64,000 nucleotides of DNA from Gammaproteobacteria bacterium UBA7310 (GTDB lineage Bacteria > Pseudomonadota > Gammaproteobacteria > Pseudomonadales > Ketobacteraceae): assembly GCA_002471665.1 (NCBI GenBank), contig DKQK01000002.1, positions 1 to 64,000 of the forward strand. Reading direction: 5' to 3'. Below, piece after piece: positions 53,271 to 62,437 of the stretch (positions are counted from its first letter, which is position 1; every line of letters begins with the position of its first letter). Under the pieces are notes generated by a model. That model made no database searches. It was not told the origin of the DNA and saw only the letters and a program-made list of their open reading frames with translations. Made by a program: the position numbers and the translations under genes.

Positions 53271-53867
53271 TTAAGCGACCACCGCGGCGCCCGTAGCGCC
53301 GCCACCTGCGGGCTGCCGCTCCTTCACCAACACGGTGAGGGTCAGAGCCGCCACCTTTGGGGTGCCCACACCCTGCCCCACCGGATAGGGGAGCCTGTCA
53401 CCGGAAGGCCGATAGCCACGGCGCCGGTAAAAATCGATCAAGGCGGTATTCTGGCTGACCACACAAACCTGAAAACGGTGGTGCCAATCCCGGGCGTACG
53501 CTTCCGCGTACTGCAGCAGCGCCTTACCACAGCCCTGCCCCTGTAATTCCGGGGCGACCGCATAGGTGCCGAACTCTACGGCATCCGCCAACCGCTTCAC
53601 GGCGATGCAGCATCGGGGCCGATCCCCGGCAAAGCCAACGATCAGGTCACTGTCATTCTGCTGGATCAATTGCACCAGCGCCTGGGCGGTAATACGCTCG
53701 CCGTCCACCAGGTGCTGCTCGGTGGTCCAGCGACCGGCACCATCATCCTTACCACGATAGGCGGCATTAATGAGCCCCCGTATGTCCTCCAGCGCGGCCG
53801 GATCCCTGTGTACCCGATACTCCAATTCTTGGCTTGCCGAGCCCGACATTACAGTCGTTTCTGCCAT
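53271..53867 (-). CDS. GNAT-family N-acetyltransferase
   Basis: The 198-residue product has a GNAT fold with the acetyl-CoA loop VAPELQGQGCGKALLQYAEAYAR and the following CVVSQNTALIDFYRRRGYRPSG. Substrate unknown. ATG at 53867 is used; ATG at 53849 overlaps the HxlR stop as TAATG and is a strong alternative. The gene is translationally linked to the HxlR regulator upstream and probably shares its promoter. A low-complexity tail rich in Ala and Gly closes the protein. Confidence 0.85.
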   Translation of the reverse strand: MAETTVMSGSASQELEYRVHRDPAALEDIRGLINAAYRGKDDGAGRWTTEQHLVDGERITAQALVQLIQQNDSDLIVGFAGDRPRCCIAVKRLADAVEFGTYAVAPELQGQGCGKALLQYAEAYARDWHHRFQVCVVSQNTALIDFYRRRGYRPSGDRLPYPVGQGVGTPKVAALTLTVLVKERQPAGGGATGAAVVA

Positions 53868-54142
53868 TTGATAGCCCACCCCTTCAACGGCTGGTAAATC
53901 TCCAGCAACTCCTCTCCCAACGGGGACAGGCCATAGCCCTGGCTGTCCTGGTTTTCCACCAACAACGAATGCTTGAGCAGCTTCAGTCGGCTGTTTAATG
54001 TGGTGGGGGAAATATCACCGCAGGCCGCCTGCAGCTCCCGAAAGGTAAGAGGCCCCGAACGCAGCTCCCAGATTATTCTCATTACCCATTTTTTGCCAAG
54101 CAATTCAATAATTTCTGCAATAGCCGGACGCTTTTGATTCAT
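53849..54142 (-). CDS. HxlR-family winged-helix regulator
   Basis: The 97-residue protein matches HxlR/MarR-like regulators: KKWVMRIIWELRSGPLTFRELQAACGDISPTTLNSRLKLLKHSLLVENQDSQGYGLSPLGEELL, the winged-helix core. Unlike many family members it has no conserved cysteine at the very start. ATG at 54142 has AGGT 9 bases upstream; a longer frame starts with TTG at 54157. Divergent to the CMD-family gene, with two palindromic sites in between, so it most likely represses both directions. Confidence 0.9.
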   Translation of the reverse strand: MNQKRPAIAEIIELLGKKWVMRIIWELRSGPLTFRELQAACGDISPTTLNSRLKLLKHSLLVENQDSQGYGLSPLGEELLEIYQPLKGWAIKWQKRL

Positions 54143-54162
54143 TTTTTGTACCTGCAACGCTT

Positions 54163-54209
54163 GCGCTACATTATTTGTAGCGCTATCTTAGCTACAAATA
54201 ATGTAGCGC
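54163..54209. promoter_or_regulatory. Double palindromic operator between hxlR-type and CMD genes
   Basis: A perfect 19-bp inverted repeat (54163-54181 against 54191-54209, 9-base spacer). Each arm itself contains a 17-bp palindrome: GCTACATTATTTGTAGC at 54165-54181 and GCTACAAATAATGTAGC at 54191-54207, both GCTACA-N5-TGTAGC, with centres 26 bases apart. They fill the 79-base divergent region, next to both start codons, so two regulator dimers could bind side by side and switch off both promoters. Confidence 0.85.
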
Positions 54210-54221
54210 AGGAGCATAACA

Positions 54222-54779
54222 ATGTCGAATCCACGAGTACCTCCACGGCAGGCACCCTATTCCCCCCAGGTGGAAAAATCTTTCCAGGTGATTATGCCGC
54301 CGGGGATACCACCGCTGAATATTTTTCGCACGCTCGCCCACAACGAGCGGGTGCTGGCGCGGGTAGTGCAGGGTGGATTGCTGGATCGGGGCTCCATCAG
54401 CGTGGCGCAACGGGAGCTGGTGATTCTGAGAGCATGCGCCCTGTGCGGGGCTGAATATGAATGGGGTGTGCACGTCACTGCATACCATCATCAAGCCGGA
54501 TTCAATGCTGCGCAGATCGCCGATACCTGTGCATCGGCCATCACCAACAGCCTGTGGAACGAGGAACAGCGCTCGCTGTTACGCATGGTGGACGAACTGC
54601 ATGCCGATGCCACCATCAGCAGCACAACCTGGCAACAGTTACGTACTCTGTTTTCTGATGAACAGCTCATCGAACTGGTGATGTTGGCCGGGCAGTATCA
54701 TGCCATCAGTTTTTTGGTCAACAGCTTACAGGTGGAAAACGAGGCGTTCGCCGCCAGGTTCCCAGCATCCACTCCGTAG
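54222..54779 (+). CDS. Carboxymuconolactone decarboxylase/AhpD-like protein
   Basis: The 185-residue product has the CMD family signature QRELVILRACALCGAEYEWGVHV, including a CxxC (CALC) with following glutamate and histidine, as in AhpD-like peroxidatic or decarboxylase proteins. Whether it is a decarboxylase or a thiol-dependent peroxidase is open. AGGAG lies 8 bases before the ATG. The gene begins 12 bases after the double operator and is presumably the main target of the HxlR-type regulator. Confidence 0.88.
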   Translation: MSNPRVPPRQAPYSPQVEKSFQVIMPPGIPPLNIFRTLAHNERVLARVVQGGLLDRGSISVAQRELVILRACALCGAEYEWGVHVTAYHHQAGFNAAQIADTCASAITNSLWNEEQRSLLRMVDELHADATISSTTWQQLRTLFSDEQLIELVMLAGQYHAISFLVNSLQVENEAFAARFPASTP

Positions 54780-54831
54780 CGAGTGGTGGCAACACCCCAC
54801 ACCGTGATGCCCTGGCCCCAATGTGACCAGG

Positions 54832-55881
54832 CTACCAGCCCGTCAGATAACGGCTGCGGTCTTTCAAGGACGCTTTTATCAAGTACGCGGTCAACACGCT
54901 TACCCACAACACCAGGCAGAAGGTCACGCCAAAGCCGATCAACCCCGGCAACAGGTCAAGCAATGCCCGCAGGCCTGAGGCAGAAAGCGCAAACAATACC
55001 CAGGGGTGGATGAAGAAAACAGCAAAGCTGGTAGAGGCCAGCATTTTCAAAACGGGAAGATGGCGGTGCTCATAGTGCTGTAACCACGACAGCAGAAAAA
55101 AACACATCACGACTTTCTGGATAAGCAGAATATCCACCCCGCCATACACAAACATTTTTTCTTTATGAAAATTGCCATAGCCCTCATAAAAAAAGGCCTG
55201 AAACAGCGCCAGGCTGAGCACGGCAACACCCAGCAACCCGGTCTTGCCGCGCAGGGCCCGCGCCACCTGCTCATGATGAATGGAACTCAGTATGCCCAGC
55301 AGATATACCGGAATAAAGTAAAGCACTGAACGCAGTGGATACAGGTTCTCCTGTGGCCGGTGAATCAGCACCGCCACACACAACAGCAACAGACAAGCGG
55401 CAATACGCACGCTGGCAGCGAGCCGGATATACAACACGAAAAAAGGCGACAACAGAAACATGATCAGGATAAACGGGATATACCAATAGGGCGTGGCAAG
55501 CTTACCGGTCCAGAGATAGATCGCGATGGCACGCAGCCACTGCCCCCAGCCCTGGGGATCACCTATGGCCAGCTCATTGTTATAGGGCAACGGCTCCGCG
55601 GTGACGACGAAAAAGCACAAGCCAAGCAGAGACAGAATCAGATAGGGCTGAAATACAAATTTGTATTTTTTCTCAAGAAAGGCACCATACTGAAAATTTC
55701 GATAGAACACATGATGAAAGAAGAAGCCTGAAATAAACACAAACAAAGCAGTGCCACCCGTGATCAGGTTAGCCAGTGTTTTTTCCCAAACCGTATCAAT
55801 GGTCCAGGCACCATAGGAATGCCCGGCAACGATCATGACGATCGCAACACTTCTGAAATAATCGTACGAATTCAGTCTCAT
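54832..55881 (-). CDS. Acyltransferase 3 family membrane protein
   Basis: The 349-residue protein has about ten membrane helices and the family start MRLNSYDYFRSVAIVMIVAGHSYG, with the presumed active histidine H21. Acyltransferase 3 proteins modify surface polysaccharides or lipids with acetyl or other acyl groups. The start at 55881 fits the family; the frame remains open to 56049, but the extension has no binding site. No glycan gene cluster is adjacent, so the target is unknown. The 290 bases upstream hold no clear gene. Confidence 0.85.
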   Translation of the reverse strand: MRLNSYDYFRSVAIVMIVAGHSYGAWTIDTVWEKTLANLITGGTALFVFISGFFFHHVFYRNFQYGAFLEKKYKFVFQPYLILSLLGLCFFVVTAEPLPYNNELAIGDPQGWGQWLRAIAIYLWTGKLATPYWYIPFILIMFLLSPFFVLYIRLAASVRIAACLLLLCVAVLIHRPQENLYPLRSVLYFIPVYLLGILSSIHHEQVARALRGKTGLLGVAVLSLALFQAFFYEGYGNFHKEKMFVYGGVDILLIQKVVMCFFLLSWLQHYEHRHLPVLKMLASTSFAVFFIHPWVLFALSASGLRALLDLLPGLIGFGVTFCLVLWVSVLTAYLIKASLKDRSRYLTGW

Positions 55882-56171
55882 ACAAACCAAACACCGCAAG
55901 CCTGCCGAAAGGCAAAGACCAAAACTGCATGCCGCCAGCAGTCTGCTGCCACGGCAAAGTGGTATTGCAACGCCCGCGCTAGGGGGGGCCAAAAATACCG
56001 GGCTATCCTTCGGTGTTGGAGTACATAGAGACGCTTCGCGCTGATTCAAACAAGCGGATTCTACAACCAGTTTCAGCAGGCGAAAATAGGGTTTGAAAAA
56101 TATATTTCAAACCCTCAAAACGCCCGCTTGAACTCACTGAATAACATCACGAAATGATTAAGGGGCAAAGG

Positions 56172-56780
56172 TCAGAAAACGATTTTACACACAACTTTCC
56201 AATCGCTTCCCGTCACCCCACCCACCCCGTTCATCGCCGAGGCGGTATCACTGAAAGTTTGCCCCCAGCTGTGAATGGTATTGTTGCGCAGGTAAAGATA
56301 ATGCCCCAAACCGTCATACAGTGGCATGTTCAATTTCGTGGTCCCCATACCCAGAATCATCTCAGTGGCATTGCTGCTGAGATCCGCCACTTTGGCATTG
56401 GGGAAGTCGCAAACCCGCTTCAGATAATCCACCACCGCGGCCGGCGGCATCCCTATGCCAAATTTAGGATCACGCTGGTCCGCCCCATTGACGACCACGG
56501 CATTAATACGCTCGATGTAGGAAGCGATGGTCCAATTATTAAACCCGGCAAAGCTTTGGGTAAACTGCTCGATTGAATCCAGAATGTCCTGCCGCCCATC
56601 GGCCTGCAACATGCGCAGATAGGTTTTGATTTCAGCCAGGATTTTAGTGGGGCTTTCGCCACCCGCCTCCAGCGCCGCATGCTTACTCTGGGGGCTGTGG
56701 TTATGCAGGGCATACAGTGAACTGGTGAACCCACAAATGCCCCATGGCGCATTCATGAGTCCCATCTTGTTTATTGGCAT
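56172..56780 (-). CDS. Unknown protein, possible papain-fold thiol enzyme
   Basis: The 202-residue product was not recognised. Residues 12-25 (PWGICGFTSSLYAL) look like the nucleophile helix of papain-fold enzymes with C16, and a later GHYLYLRNNTIHSWG offers H160 and an SWG block. If these align as catalytic Cys/His, it is a small cysteine peptidase or transglutaminase-like enzyme; this is inference. ATG at 56780 has GAGGA 8 bases upstream; a GTG at 56834 is an alternative. No signal peptide is visible. It stands alone, 246 bases downstream of the giant cytochrome gene. Confidence 0.6.
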   Translation of the reverse strand: MPINKMGLMNAPWGICGFTSSLYALHNHSPQSKHAALEAGGESPTKILAEIKTYLRMLQADGRQDILDSIEQFTQSFAGFNNWTIASYIERINAVVVNGADQRDPKFGIGMPPAAVVDYLKRVCDFPNAKVADLSSNATEMILGMGTTKLNMPLYDGLGHYLYLRNNTIHSWGQTFSDTASAMNGVGGVTGSDWKVVCKIVF

Positions 56781-56952
56781 TGCTTTGTCCTCAAGCACGT
56801 TCTTATGGTCGATGTCGATGATCTGCGCTGACACATCCGCAGGGGTTATCTGACAACTGAGTATAGGTGGGAATGGCTGCTTCGTCTTAGGTGATATTGC
56901 CGGTTTTCACTGGTCAATTACTACAATCCGATCACAGTCTGTCCGGCCACAA

Positions 56953-56989
56953 CCAAAGCACCCCCACCGTGACCGGCGGGGGCCTTTGG
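56953..56989 (-). repeat. Imperfect hairpin after the giant cytochrome gene
   Basis: Outer arms CCAAAG (56953-56958) and CTTTGG (56984-56989) enclose a C-rich/G-rich inner stem (CCCCC/GGGGG) with small bulges. It lies 38 bases past the stop of the 57027 gene on the minus strand. The T-run is poor, so it is only a possible terminator. Confidence 0.45.
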
Positions 56990-57026
56990 CAACGCCCATG
57001 AACGGGTTGTCGCCTAAGGATGGACA

Positions 57027-60000
57027 CTATTGCCAACGGGAACCGAAACGCTCATCCCCATCGGCCACACCATCGGCGTTACGGTCGATGGCGATTCGGT
57101 AGCCTGTCCCCACCGGTACGCAGGTGAACGTAATCGCGTGCCGGTCACTGGTGGCAAGGCTCAGCAGTTGCGCCGGGGTCAATGGCGGGAACAGCGAGCT
57201 GTCGCTACGGTACAGGCCGGATTCGTAAATAAAGCCACGTTCGCGCCCTAACAGATTGGCTTTGGCCACCAGATCGCATTCCCCCATTGCTGCCCGCGAG
57301 GCCATCAAACCGATGCGATCGCCGGCATCGCCACCGGCCTGGCGGGTATAGGTTACCTGCTGCCCGACAATGGGCTTGAAGTTGGAATCGAACGCAAACA
57401 GGTAAGCACTCAGTGCCCGGCGCGCCTGGAACCCGGCGGGATCGGGAATCGGCAAAGGCTCGCCGAATTCGTCCAGCTTGAAGGTGGGCAAACCACCGGG
57501 ATTGGGCCCGATTGGATTACTGAAATTCATATTTTTCACGAATACCTGGCCGGTGAGGTGATGTTCCACACTGCCCACGGCACCATCGGGCTGGAAACCA
57601 TAACCCCGCACCGCCGGAATGGAGGGATTGATCTGCGGACTGGGTGTCAGGGTGCGGTTGCTGTCCGGCGAGGACGCAAACATACCCACCTTCTGGTACA
57701 TATTGCGGAAGTGCGCCACCTTAAACACCATCGGCAGATTTTCGAACGAGAGGCGGCCACTGGTACCAAAGAACCCGGGCTTGTCCGTGAACCCAAGATT
57801 ACCCTGCGGATCATAGGTGTGGCAGCCATTGCAGTTATGCAATCGGTCCACCGGTAACTCGGTCATCACCATATTGCCGTTCTCATCCAAAACCGGAATA
57901 CCGTCTTCATCCAATTGCGGCATCTTCTGGTGATAGATGGCTTCCCCCATGGCTTCAATGGGCGACAGGGAATTATCCAGCGCCCGGATTGGATTGGGTG
58001 GGTACATCAGCTCCAGGGCAAAGCGGGTGAAGGCGCTCATCTCAGCCTCGGTCAACATGTCATCACGGCCCACCAGGCCGGGGAACGCAACATTGAACGA
58101 GCTGAACGCCAGAAACTCGTTGAACATACCGGAATCAGGCTGTGCGGATACTACCGGGTTGCCGCTGTCATCCAGGTAAGGGGTACCGTCCTGCTGAATG
58201 GCGCCATTACGGTCGCCCCGCCAGTGCATGGCACCGTGGTTGGCCAGCCCACGCAGACTTTGGGTGGTCATAGGCCCCTTCACCGGCAGGAATGCGTCAA
58301 ACAACGGCGCGGCTGTGGGCAACAATGAAATGATGATCTCGGGAATAAAGGTGAAAATGCCTTCCGGCTCACCGTTGCGGGTAATGGGTAAAGGCCCGCC
58401 TCCGGGGTTGCCCAGATCCCAGGACAGGTGATCCATATCGCCGCCTACATGGCAACTGGCACAGGCCTGGGTACCGTTGGCCGAGGTATAGCGGGCGTCA
58501 TACAGAAACCTGCGGCCGGCGATGATGTGTTCCGGCTCCGGGTTATACAGGGTGGTGTGCGCAACCTCTTTGCGCCCGGCCACATCCACCACGGAGATGC
58601 CGTTGTCAAAGCGGGTCATCACATAGGCTTGGCCGGTTTTATCATTGTAAACAACACCGCTGGGGCCACCGGCACTCAATGAAATCTGGTTATTCGCGTT
58701 GGCGGTAATGCTGCCTCCTTCCAGGTCCGCGGTATCGTAGATGGCCAGTTTTCCAGAGCCCTGGGCCACCACCATCAACTTGGCGCCATCGGCACTGACC
58801 GCCATGTCCTGGGGAAACGCCAGGCTGAGATCGCCCTCTCCCTCACCGTCTATGATGTGCGGATTGAGATCGTTGTATTGCATGGCGCCGGTGGCCGGAT
58901 CCAATACCGTAATGCGACTGTCAACGATTTCGCCCCGCACGGAGGTCACCCCCATACCGGGGTTGTGACCTTCAAAGCGCACGTCATTGTTGGCATCGGT
59001 GTTGGAAATATACACCTTACCGTTCACCGGATTTACCGCCATATTGAACAAGGTGGTGCCCACATGGGGATAGGTTTGCGCCTGAATCTGCTGCGGCGGA
59101 TATTGTGTGGCATCGATGGTAAACACATCGTAATCCGGCAGTTGCACCCGCACCCAGGCATCAAAATTGGTACCCTGATCATCGTACCAATGGTAGCTGC
59201 CATCAGCACCGGCCTTGTATTTTACAACGCGCGAAGTCAGGGGCTGGCGGGAGCCGTCATTCTCGAAGAAAAAGAACGGATTGGTGGGGTCCACCCGATC
59301 GGCATACACCGTGGCCACCGCCTCCTTGGACGCAACGGTAGTCCGGTTTCCGGAGTAAAACGGTGCGGCATAGACACGGCTGCCATCGGCGCTCACGGCC
59401 AACGCCCGCGGAGTATCGGCGAACAATACCAGCTTATTAAGACGCTCACCGCCGGCCGCAGAGCCCAGGTTATCGGCATCAAACACCCAAACATCCGCGC
59501 GCCCTGTCGCCGGGTTGTGCAGGTCAGGATCATCCCCCGTATTCTGCCCCCGGTGCGCCGTGGTAATAAAAGCCAGATTGCCGTCCGGGCCGCCAAACAC
59601 AATATCGCGGGGCTCATCCCCCACGTGCAGGGTACGCACCACTCGGGCCTGACCGTGCCTGCCGTCCAGCCTGATGATGCTGACCGAATCCGACAAATGA
59701 TTCACCACCCAGACTTCATGTTGGTTGCGTACGGCAACGGATACAGGTTCCATGCCCACGGACACCGAACCCATGGCTTTTAATTTACTGCGCTTTTTGC
59801 CATGTACCCGGAACATTTCAAGACGATTATCCGGGGTGTTCACCGCAAACAGCATCTTACCGTCGGGCGATAAGGCCAGTGGACGCACCTGCAGAGTTTC
59901 AAACAACCGATAATTGTGTTCCGGCGTGGGCACTGTGTTGAACGCAAACGGCCCCTGGCCGTTATGATTCAGGAACGCAGAGCCCTGCCCGGCCACGGAA

Positions 60001-60080
60001 CCGGTGCTGACTGCGGCTCCCACGCAGAAGGCACCTGCTGATAGTAATCCCAGTATGTTATTCGCTTTAATACTACGCAT
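57027..60080 (-). CDS. Large secreted di-haem cytochrome with beta-propeller domain
   Basis: The 1017-residue protein has a signal peptide (about 1-30), then a YNCE/YVTN-like beta-propeller (about 60-520; repeats such as VRPLALSPDGKMLFAVNTPDNRLEMF and PRDIVFGGPDGNLAFIT), then a di-haem cytochrome part with CASCH (540-544) and CNGCH (750-754), and near the end a calcium-loop-like DRNADGVADGDE. It is probably periplasmic or extracellular. Fused propeller and MauG/cytochrome-peroxidase-like parts suggest an electron-transfer or oxidase role. GAGGA precedes the ATG. Upstream lie about 340 bases without a gene before a small ORF. Confidence 0.8.
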   Translation of the reverse strand: MRSIKANNILGLLSAGAFCVGAAVSTGSVAGQGSAFLNHNGQGPFAFNTVPTPEHNYRLFETLQVRPLALSPDGKMLFAVNTPDNRLEMFRVHGKKRSKLKAMGSVSVGMEPVSVAVRNQHEVWVVNHLSDSVSIIRLDGRHGQARVVRTLHVGDEPRDIVFGGPDGNLAFITTAHRGQNTGDDPDLHNPATGRADVWVFDADNLGSAAGGERLNKLVLFADTPRALAVSADGSRVYAAPFYSGNRTTVASKEAVATVYADRVDPTNPFFFFENDGSRQPLTSRVVKYKAGADGSYHWYDDQGTNFDAWVRVQLPDYDVFTIDATQYPPQQIQAQTYPHVGTTLFNMAVNPVNGKVYISNTDANNDVRFEGHNPGMGVTSVRGEIVDSRITVLDPATGAMQYNDLNPHIIDGEGEGDLSLAFPQDMAVSADGAKLMVVAQGSGKLAIYDTADLEGGSITANANNQISLSAGGPSGVVYNDKTGQAYVMTRFDNGISVVDVAGRKEVAHTTLYNPEPEHIIAGRRFLYDARYTSANGTQACASCHVGGDMDHLSWDLGNPGGGPLPITRNGEPEGIFTFIPEIIISLLPTAAPLFDAFLPVKGPMTTQSLRGLANHGAMHWRGDRNGAIQQDGTPYLDDSGNPVVSAQPDSGMFNEFLAFSSFNVAFPGLVGRDDMLTEAEMSAFTRFALELMYPPNPIRALDNSLSPIEAMGEAIYHQKMPQLDEDGIPVLDENGNMVMTELPVDRLHNCNGCHTYDPQGNLGFTDKPGFFGTSGRLSFENLPMVFKVAHFRNMYQKVGMFASSPDSNRTLTPSPQINPSIPAVRGYGFQPDGAVGSVEHHLTGQVFVKNMNFSNPIGPNPGGLPTFKLDEFGEPLPIPDPAGFQARRALSAYLFAFDSNFKPIVGQQVTYTRQAGGDAGDRIGLMASRAAMGECDLVAKANLLGRERGFIYESGLYRSDSSLFPPLTPAQLLSLATSDRHAITFTCVPVGTGYRIAIDRNADGVADGDERFGSRWQ

Positions 60081-60420
60081 TGTTTTCTTCCTCAGTCCGA
60101 CGGTGCGATCCCCAAAGACAGCGCGCAGGGCAGCGCACTAATGCACGGATCGCCGATGCATTGGTGTAAACAAACAATAAAAGTGGTTTGCATTCAGAAG
60201 AATAAAGCGAACAACACGTCTGATGATTGAGTCTGTCTGTTAGCGTTAGTGAGTTGCGACGGGCTTTGTTTTTAGTGTTGTGTGCTTCACATCATCATGA
60301 ACATTATTGATTATAGTTTGACCAGGCTGGTGCGCGAGGAAAGCGCAGGTGGATTATGCCAGGCCGTGACCAGGTTGGCACAGACACAACCTGTAACATT
60401 AGCTGGCACAGATTTCGCGA
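60081..60420. other. Intergenic region upstream of the giant cytochrome gene
   Basis: About 340 bases without a credible gene, presumably the promoter region of the 57027 gene. It contains an inverted repeat at 60140-60162 and an AT-rich stretch around 60270-60320. Confidence 0.5.
60140..60162. repeat. Inverted repeat upstream of the giant cytochrome gene
   Basis: AATGCA (60140-60145) faces TGCATT (60157-60162), with CGG/CCG continuing the stem inside; one bulged base and a 4-base loop. It lies 60 bases upstream of the start codon on the minus strand and could be an operator or leader stem. Confidence 0.4.
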
Positions 60421-60564
60421 TCATTGATAGATGCGCTGAAAACCTTTGACGCTAAAACCATTCATGCGCTTTTTACCCACCAGAATAACGGGTACGCCGG
60501 TGGCACCCAGCACCAGGGCACACACCATCACCACCCTCAAACTGTACCCACCATTCATATGCAC
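60421..60564 (-). CDS. Small membrane-protein ORF (47 codons)
   Basis: A short frame from GTG at 60564 (or ATG at 60558) to TGA at 60421. AAGGG lies 7 bases before the GTG. The product has one hydrophobic segment (about residues 9-29, VVMVCALVLGATGVPVILVG) followed by a basic tail (KKRMNG...), the form of a single-pass small membrane protein with a positive-inside C-terminus. It follows the diguanylate cyclase gene at 60626 by 61 bases on the same strand and may share its transcript. No family recognised. Confidence 0.45.
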   Translation of the reverse strand: MHMNGGYSLRVVMVCALVLGATGVPVILVGKKRMNGFSVKGFQRIYQ

Positions 60565-60625
60565 ATTCCAACCCTTGATAATCCCGTTTCACACCACAGT
60601 ATAACCGCAAACAACCCAGCAGCGC

Positions 60626-62437
60626 CTAAGCCAGGCAAACACAATTTCGCCCCTGGTGTTTTGCCTGATACAACGCCTGATCCGCCTGCTGTATCACCTC
60701 CTCGCTGCGCGCGGGAACAGCATCGGGATCCACCACCATCACCCCCACGCTGATGGTCACCATGATGCGCTGGTGCTCGCAAAGGATCGGTGTCTGCGCA
60801 ATGTAACTGCGTATATTCTCTGCCTTGACCATGGCCTCAGCCTCCCGTGTATCGGGCAGGATCAAGACAAATTCCTCACCGCCATAACGGCAGACTATAT
60901 CCACACCATTGCGTAACCTGTCCTGCATCAATCGCCCCACGCTGCGAATGCATTCATCACCGGCCAGATGGCCATGGGAATCGTTGACCTGCTTGAAATG
61001 ATCAATGTCCACCATGACAATGGCGAAAGAGCATCCCTTGTCCTTGCAGGCTTTCAACTCTTGTTGAAGGCGATCCACCAGGTAGCGACGATTTTTAAGC
61101 TTGGTCAGCGCATCCAGTTCACTTACGTGCTCCAGATTCTGTTGCGTGCGTTTCAGTTCCAGTGTTCGCTCACGTACCCGGCGTTCCAACAGGCGAGCGT
61201 ACTGGTCCTGAGCATCGGCTGCTTCCTGCAGGGCACGTTGAGCCTGCTGCTGTTTACTGATGGCCATTTCTTTCGCGTTCTTCTCCCGGCGCACAGCCTT
61301 GATGGCCATTTCCTGCGCCCGAATTTTCAGATTACGCTCATCGTGGAACTTGTCCCCCAAGGCAATGCACAGCAACACCATATCAAATACAGCGCCCCAC
61401 AAAATCAGATTTTCGGACGTGGGGGTCACCTCAATCAGACCGAATTTGTTGAGCCCCATGACCAGGGCGCCAATGACATACATGGTCCACCCCATTACGA
61501 ACAGGCGGGAGGGACGGTGACGCAGGGATACCCGCGCCACCATAGCACTGATGACCATCAACACGGCAAAGAAACTCAAGAAGGATGAACTGAATATCGC
61601 CCAGCTATAGGGCATAAACGGTGTGACCAACAGCCCCATAAAACCAAGATTCCGCACTAACCAGAACACCCTCGTGCCTTTGAAATTGTGTTGGTTGATG
61701 CTGAGAAAAACACCACAGAACCAGGTTGAAAAACCAATGACTGAAAAAGTGGACAAGGCCACGCTCATATTCTGGAAAGCGGGCCAGTGAGGCCATAGAT
61801 AGCGACTACCCAGCCCCTGCCAGCTGAACACAAAAAACAACAAAGCGCAGGCATGCCCCACGTACAGAAGGAATGATTTATCCCGCACCGATACATACAG
61901 CACCAGGTTATACAGCATCATGGAAAACAGAATGCCCACAAACAAACCGAACAATGAATCCTGCTCTTCTTTCAGCGTCAGCAGTTCCGTTTCCGTCACC
62001 AGTTCCGCGGGCAACTGTAATGCGGTATTGGACTGAATCCGTAAATACAACACGTAGTCTGATCCGGATTCCAGCCGCAGGGGATACGCCGGCATGCGCA
62101 TGGCGGCAGGCTGCACTTTAACGGGCGGCATCTGATTGCGCTGCACCCATACATCAACTTCCGTCAGGATGGCATTATGTAACCACAGGTACCAGCTGCC
62201 GTCCTGTACCGTCACAGACGGGATGGCGTAGCGAAACCAGTAGGCATGCTGCGTGAAACCCAGATTCGGTGCCTGCCACAGAGAACGCTGCCATTCAAGT
62301 TCAGAGGTTGCCACCTCCGTCACCGACAACCCCCTATCCTGCAGGTAGTACCAGGTATCGGTCGTGCCTGCCCCATAGGCACTTTGCATCAGCAGCGTCA
62401 GCATCAGACACACGGCACCCAGCAGGCATCTAACCAT
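60626..62437 (-). CDS. 7TMR-DISM sensor diguanylate cyclase
   Basis: From ATG at 62437 (GAGGGG 7 bases upstream) the 603-residue protein has a signal peptide (MVRCLLGAVCLMLTLLM...), a DISMED2 sensor, seven membrane helices (about 165-365), a coiled coil and a GGDEF domain with GGEEF at 519-523. The usual RxxD inhibitory site is changed: the tetrad at that place is NGVD, with an arginine one residue too early. The frame continues to 62512 but only inside the upstream gene. Its start overlaps the upstream gene's stop by 8 bases, so two cyclases are coupled. Confidence 0.92.
   Translation of the reverse strand: MVRCLLGAVCLMLTLLMQSAYGAGTTDTWYYLQDRGLSVTEVATSELEWQRSLWQAPNLGFTQHAYWFRYAIPSVTVQDGSWYLWLHNAILTEVDVWVQRNQMPPVKVQPAAMRMPAYPLRLESGSDYVLYLRIQSNTALQLPAELVTETELLTLKEEQDSLFGLFVGILFSMMLYNLVLYVSVRDKSFLLYVGHACALLFFVFSWQGLGSRYLWPHWPAFQNMSVALSTFSVIGFSTWFCGVFLSINQHNFKGTRVFWLVRNLGFMGLLVTPFMPYSWAIFSSSFLSFFAVLMVISAMVARVSLRHRPSRLFVMGWTMYVIGALVMGLNKFGLIEVTPTSENLILWGAVFDMVLLCIALGDKFHDERNLKIRAQEMAIKAVRREKNAKEMAISKQQQAQRALQEAADAQDQYARLLERRVRERTLELKRTQQNLEHVSELDALTKLKNRRYLVDRLQQELKACKDKGCSFAIVMVDIDHFKQVNDSHGHLAGDECIRSVGRLMQDRLRNGVDIVCRYGGEEFVLILPDTREAEAMVKAENIRSYIAQTPILCEHQRIMVTISVGVMVVDPDAVPARSEEVIQQADQALYQAKHQGRNCVCLA

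Noticed and set aside
58857..59783. A 308-codon plus-strand frame opposite the propeller domain
   Set aside because: It is the complement of the repeat-rich cytochrome gene and shows no domain.
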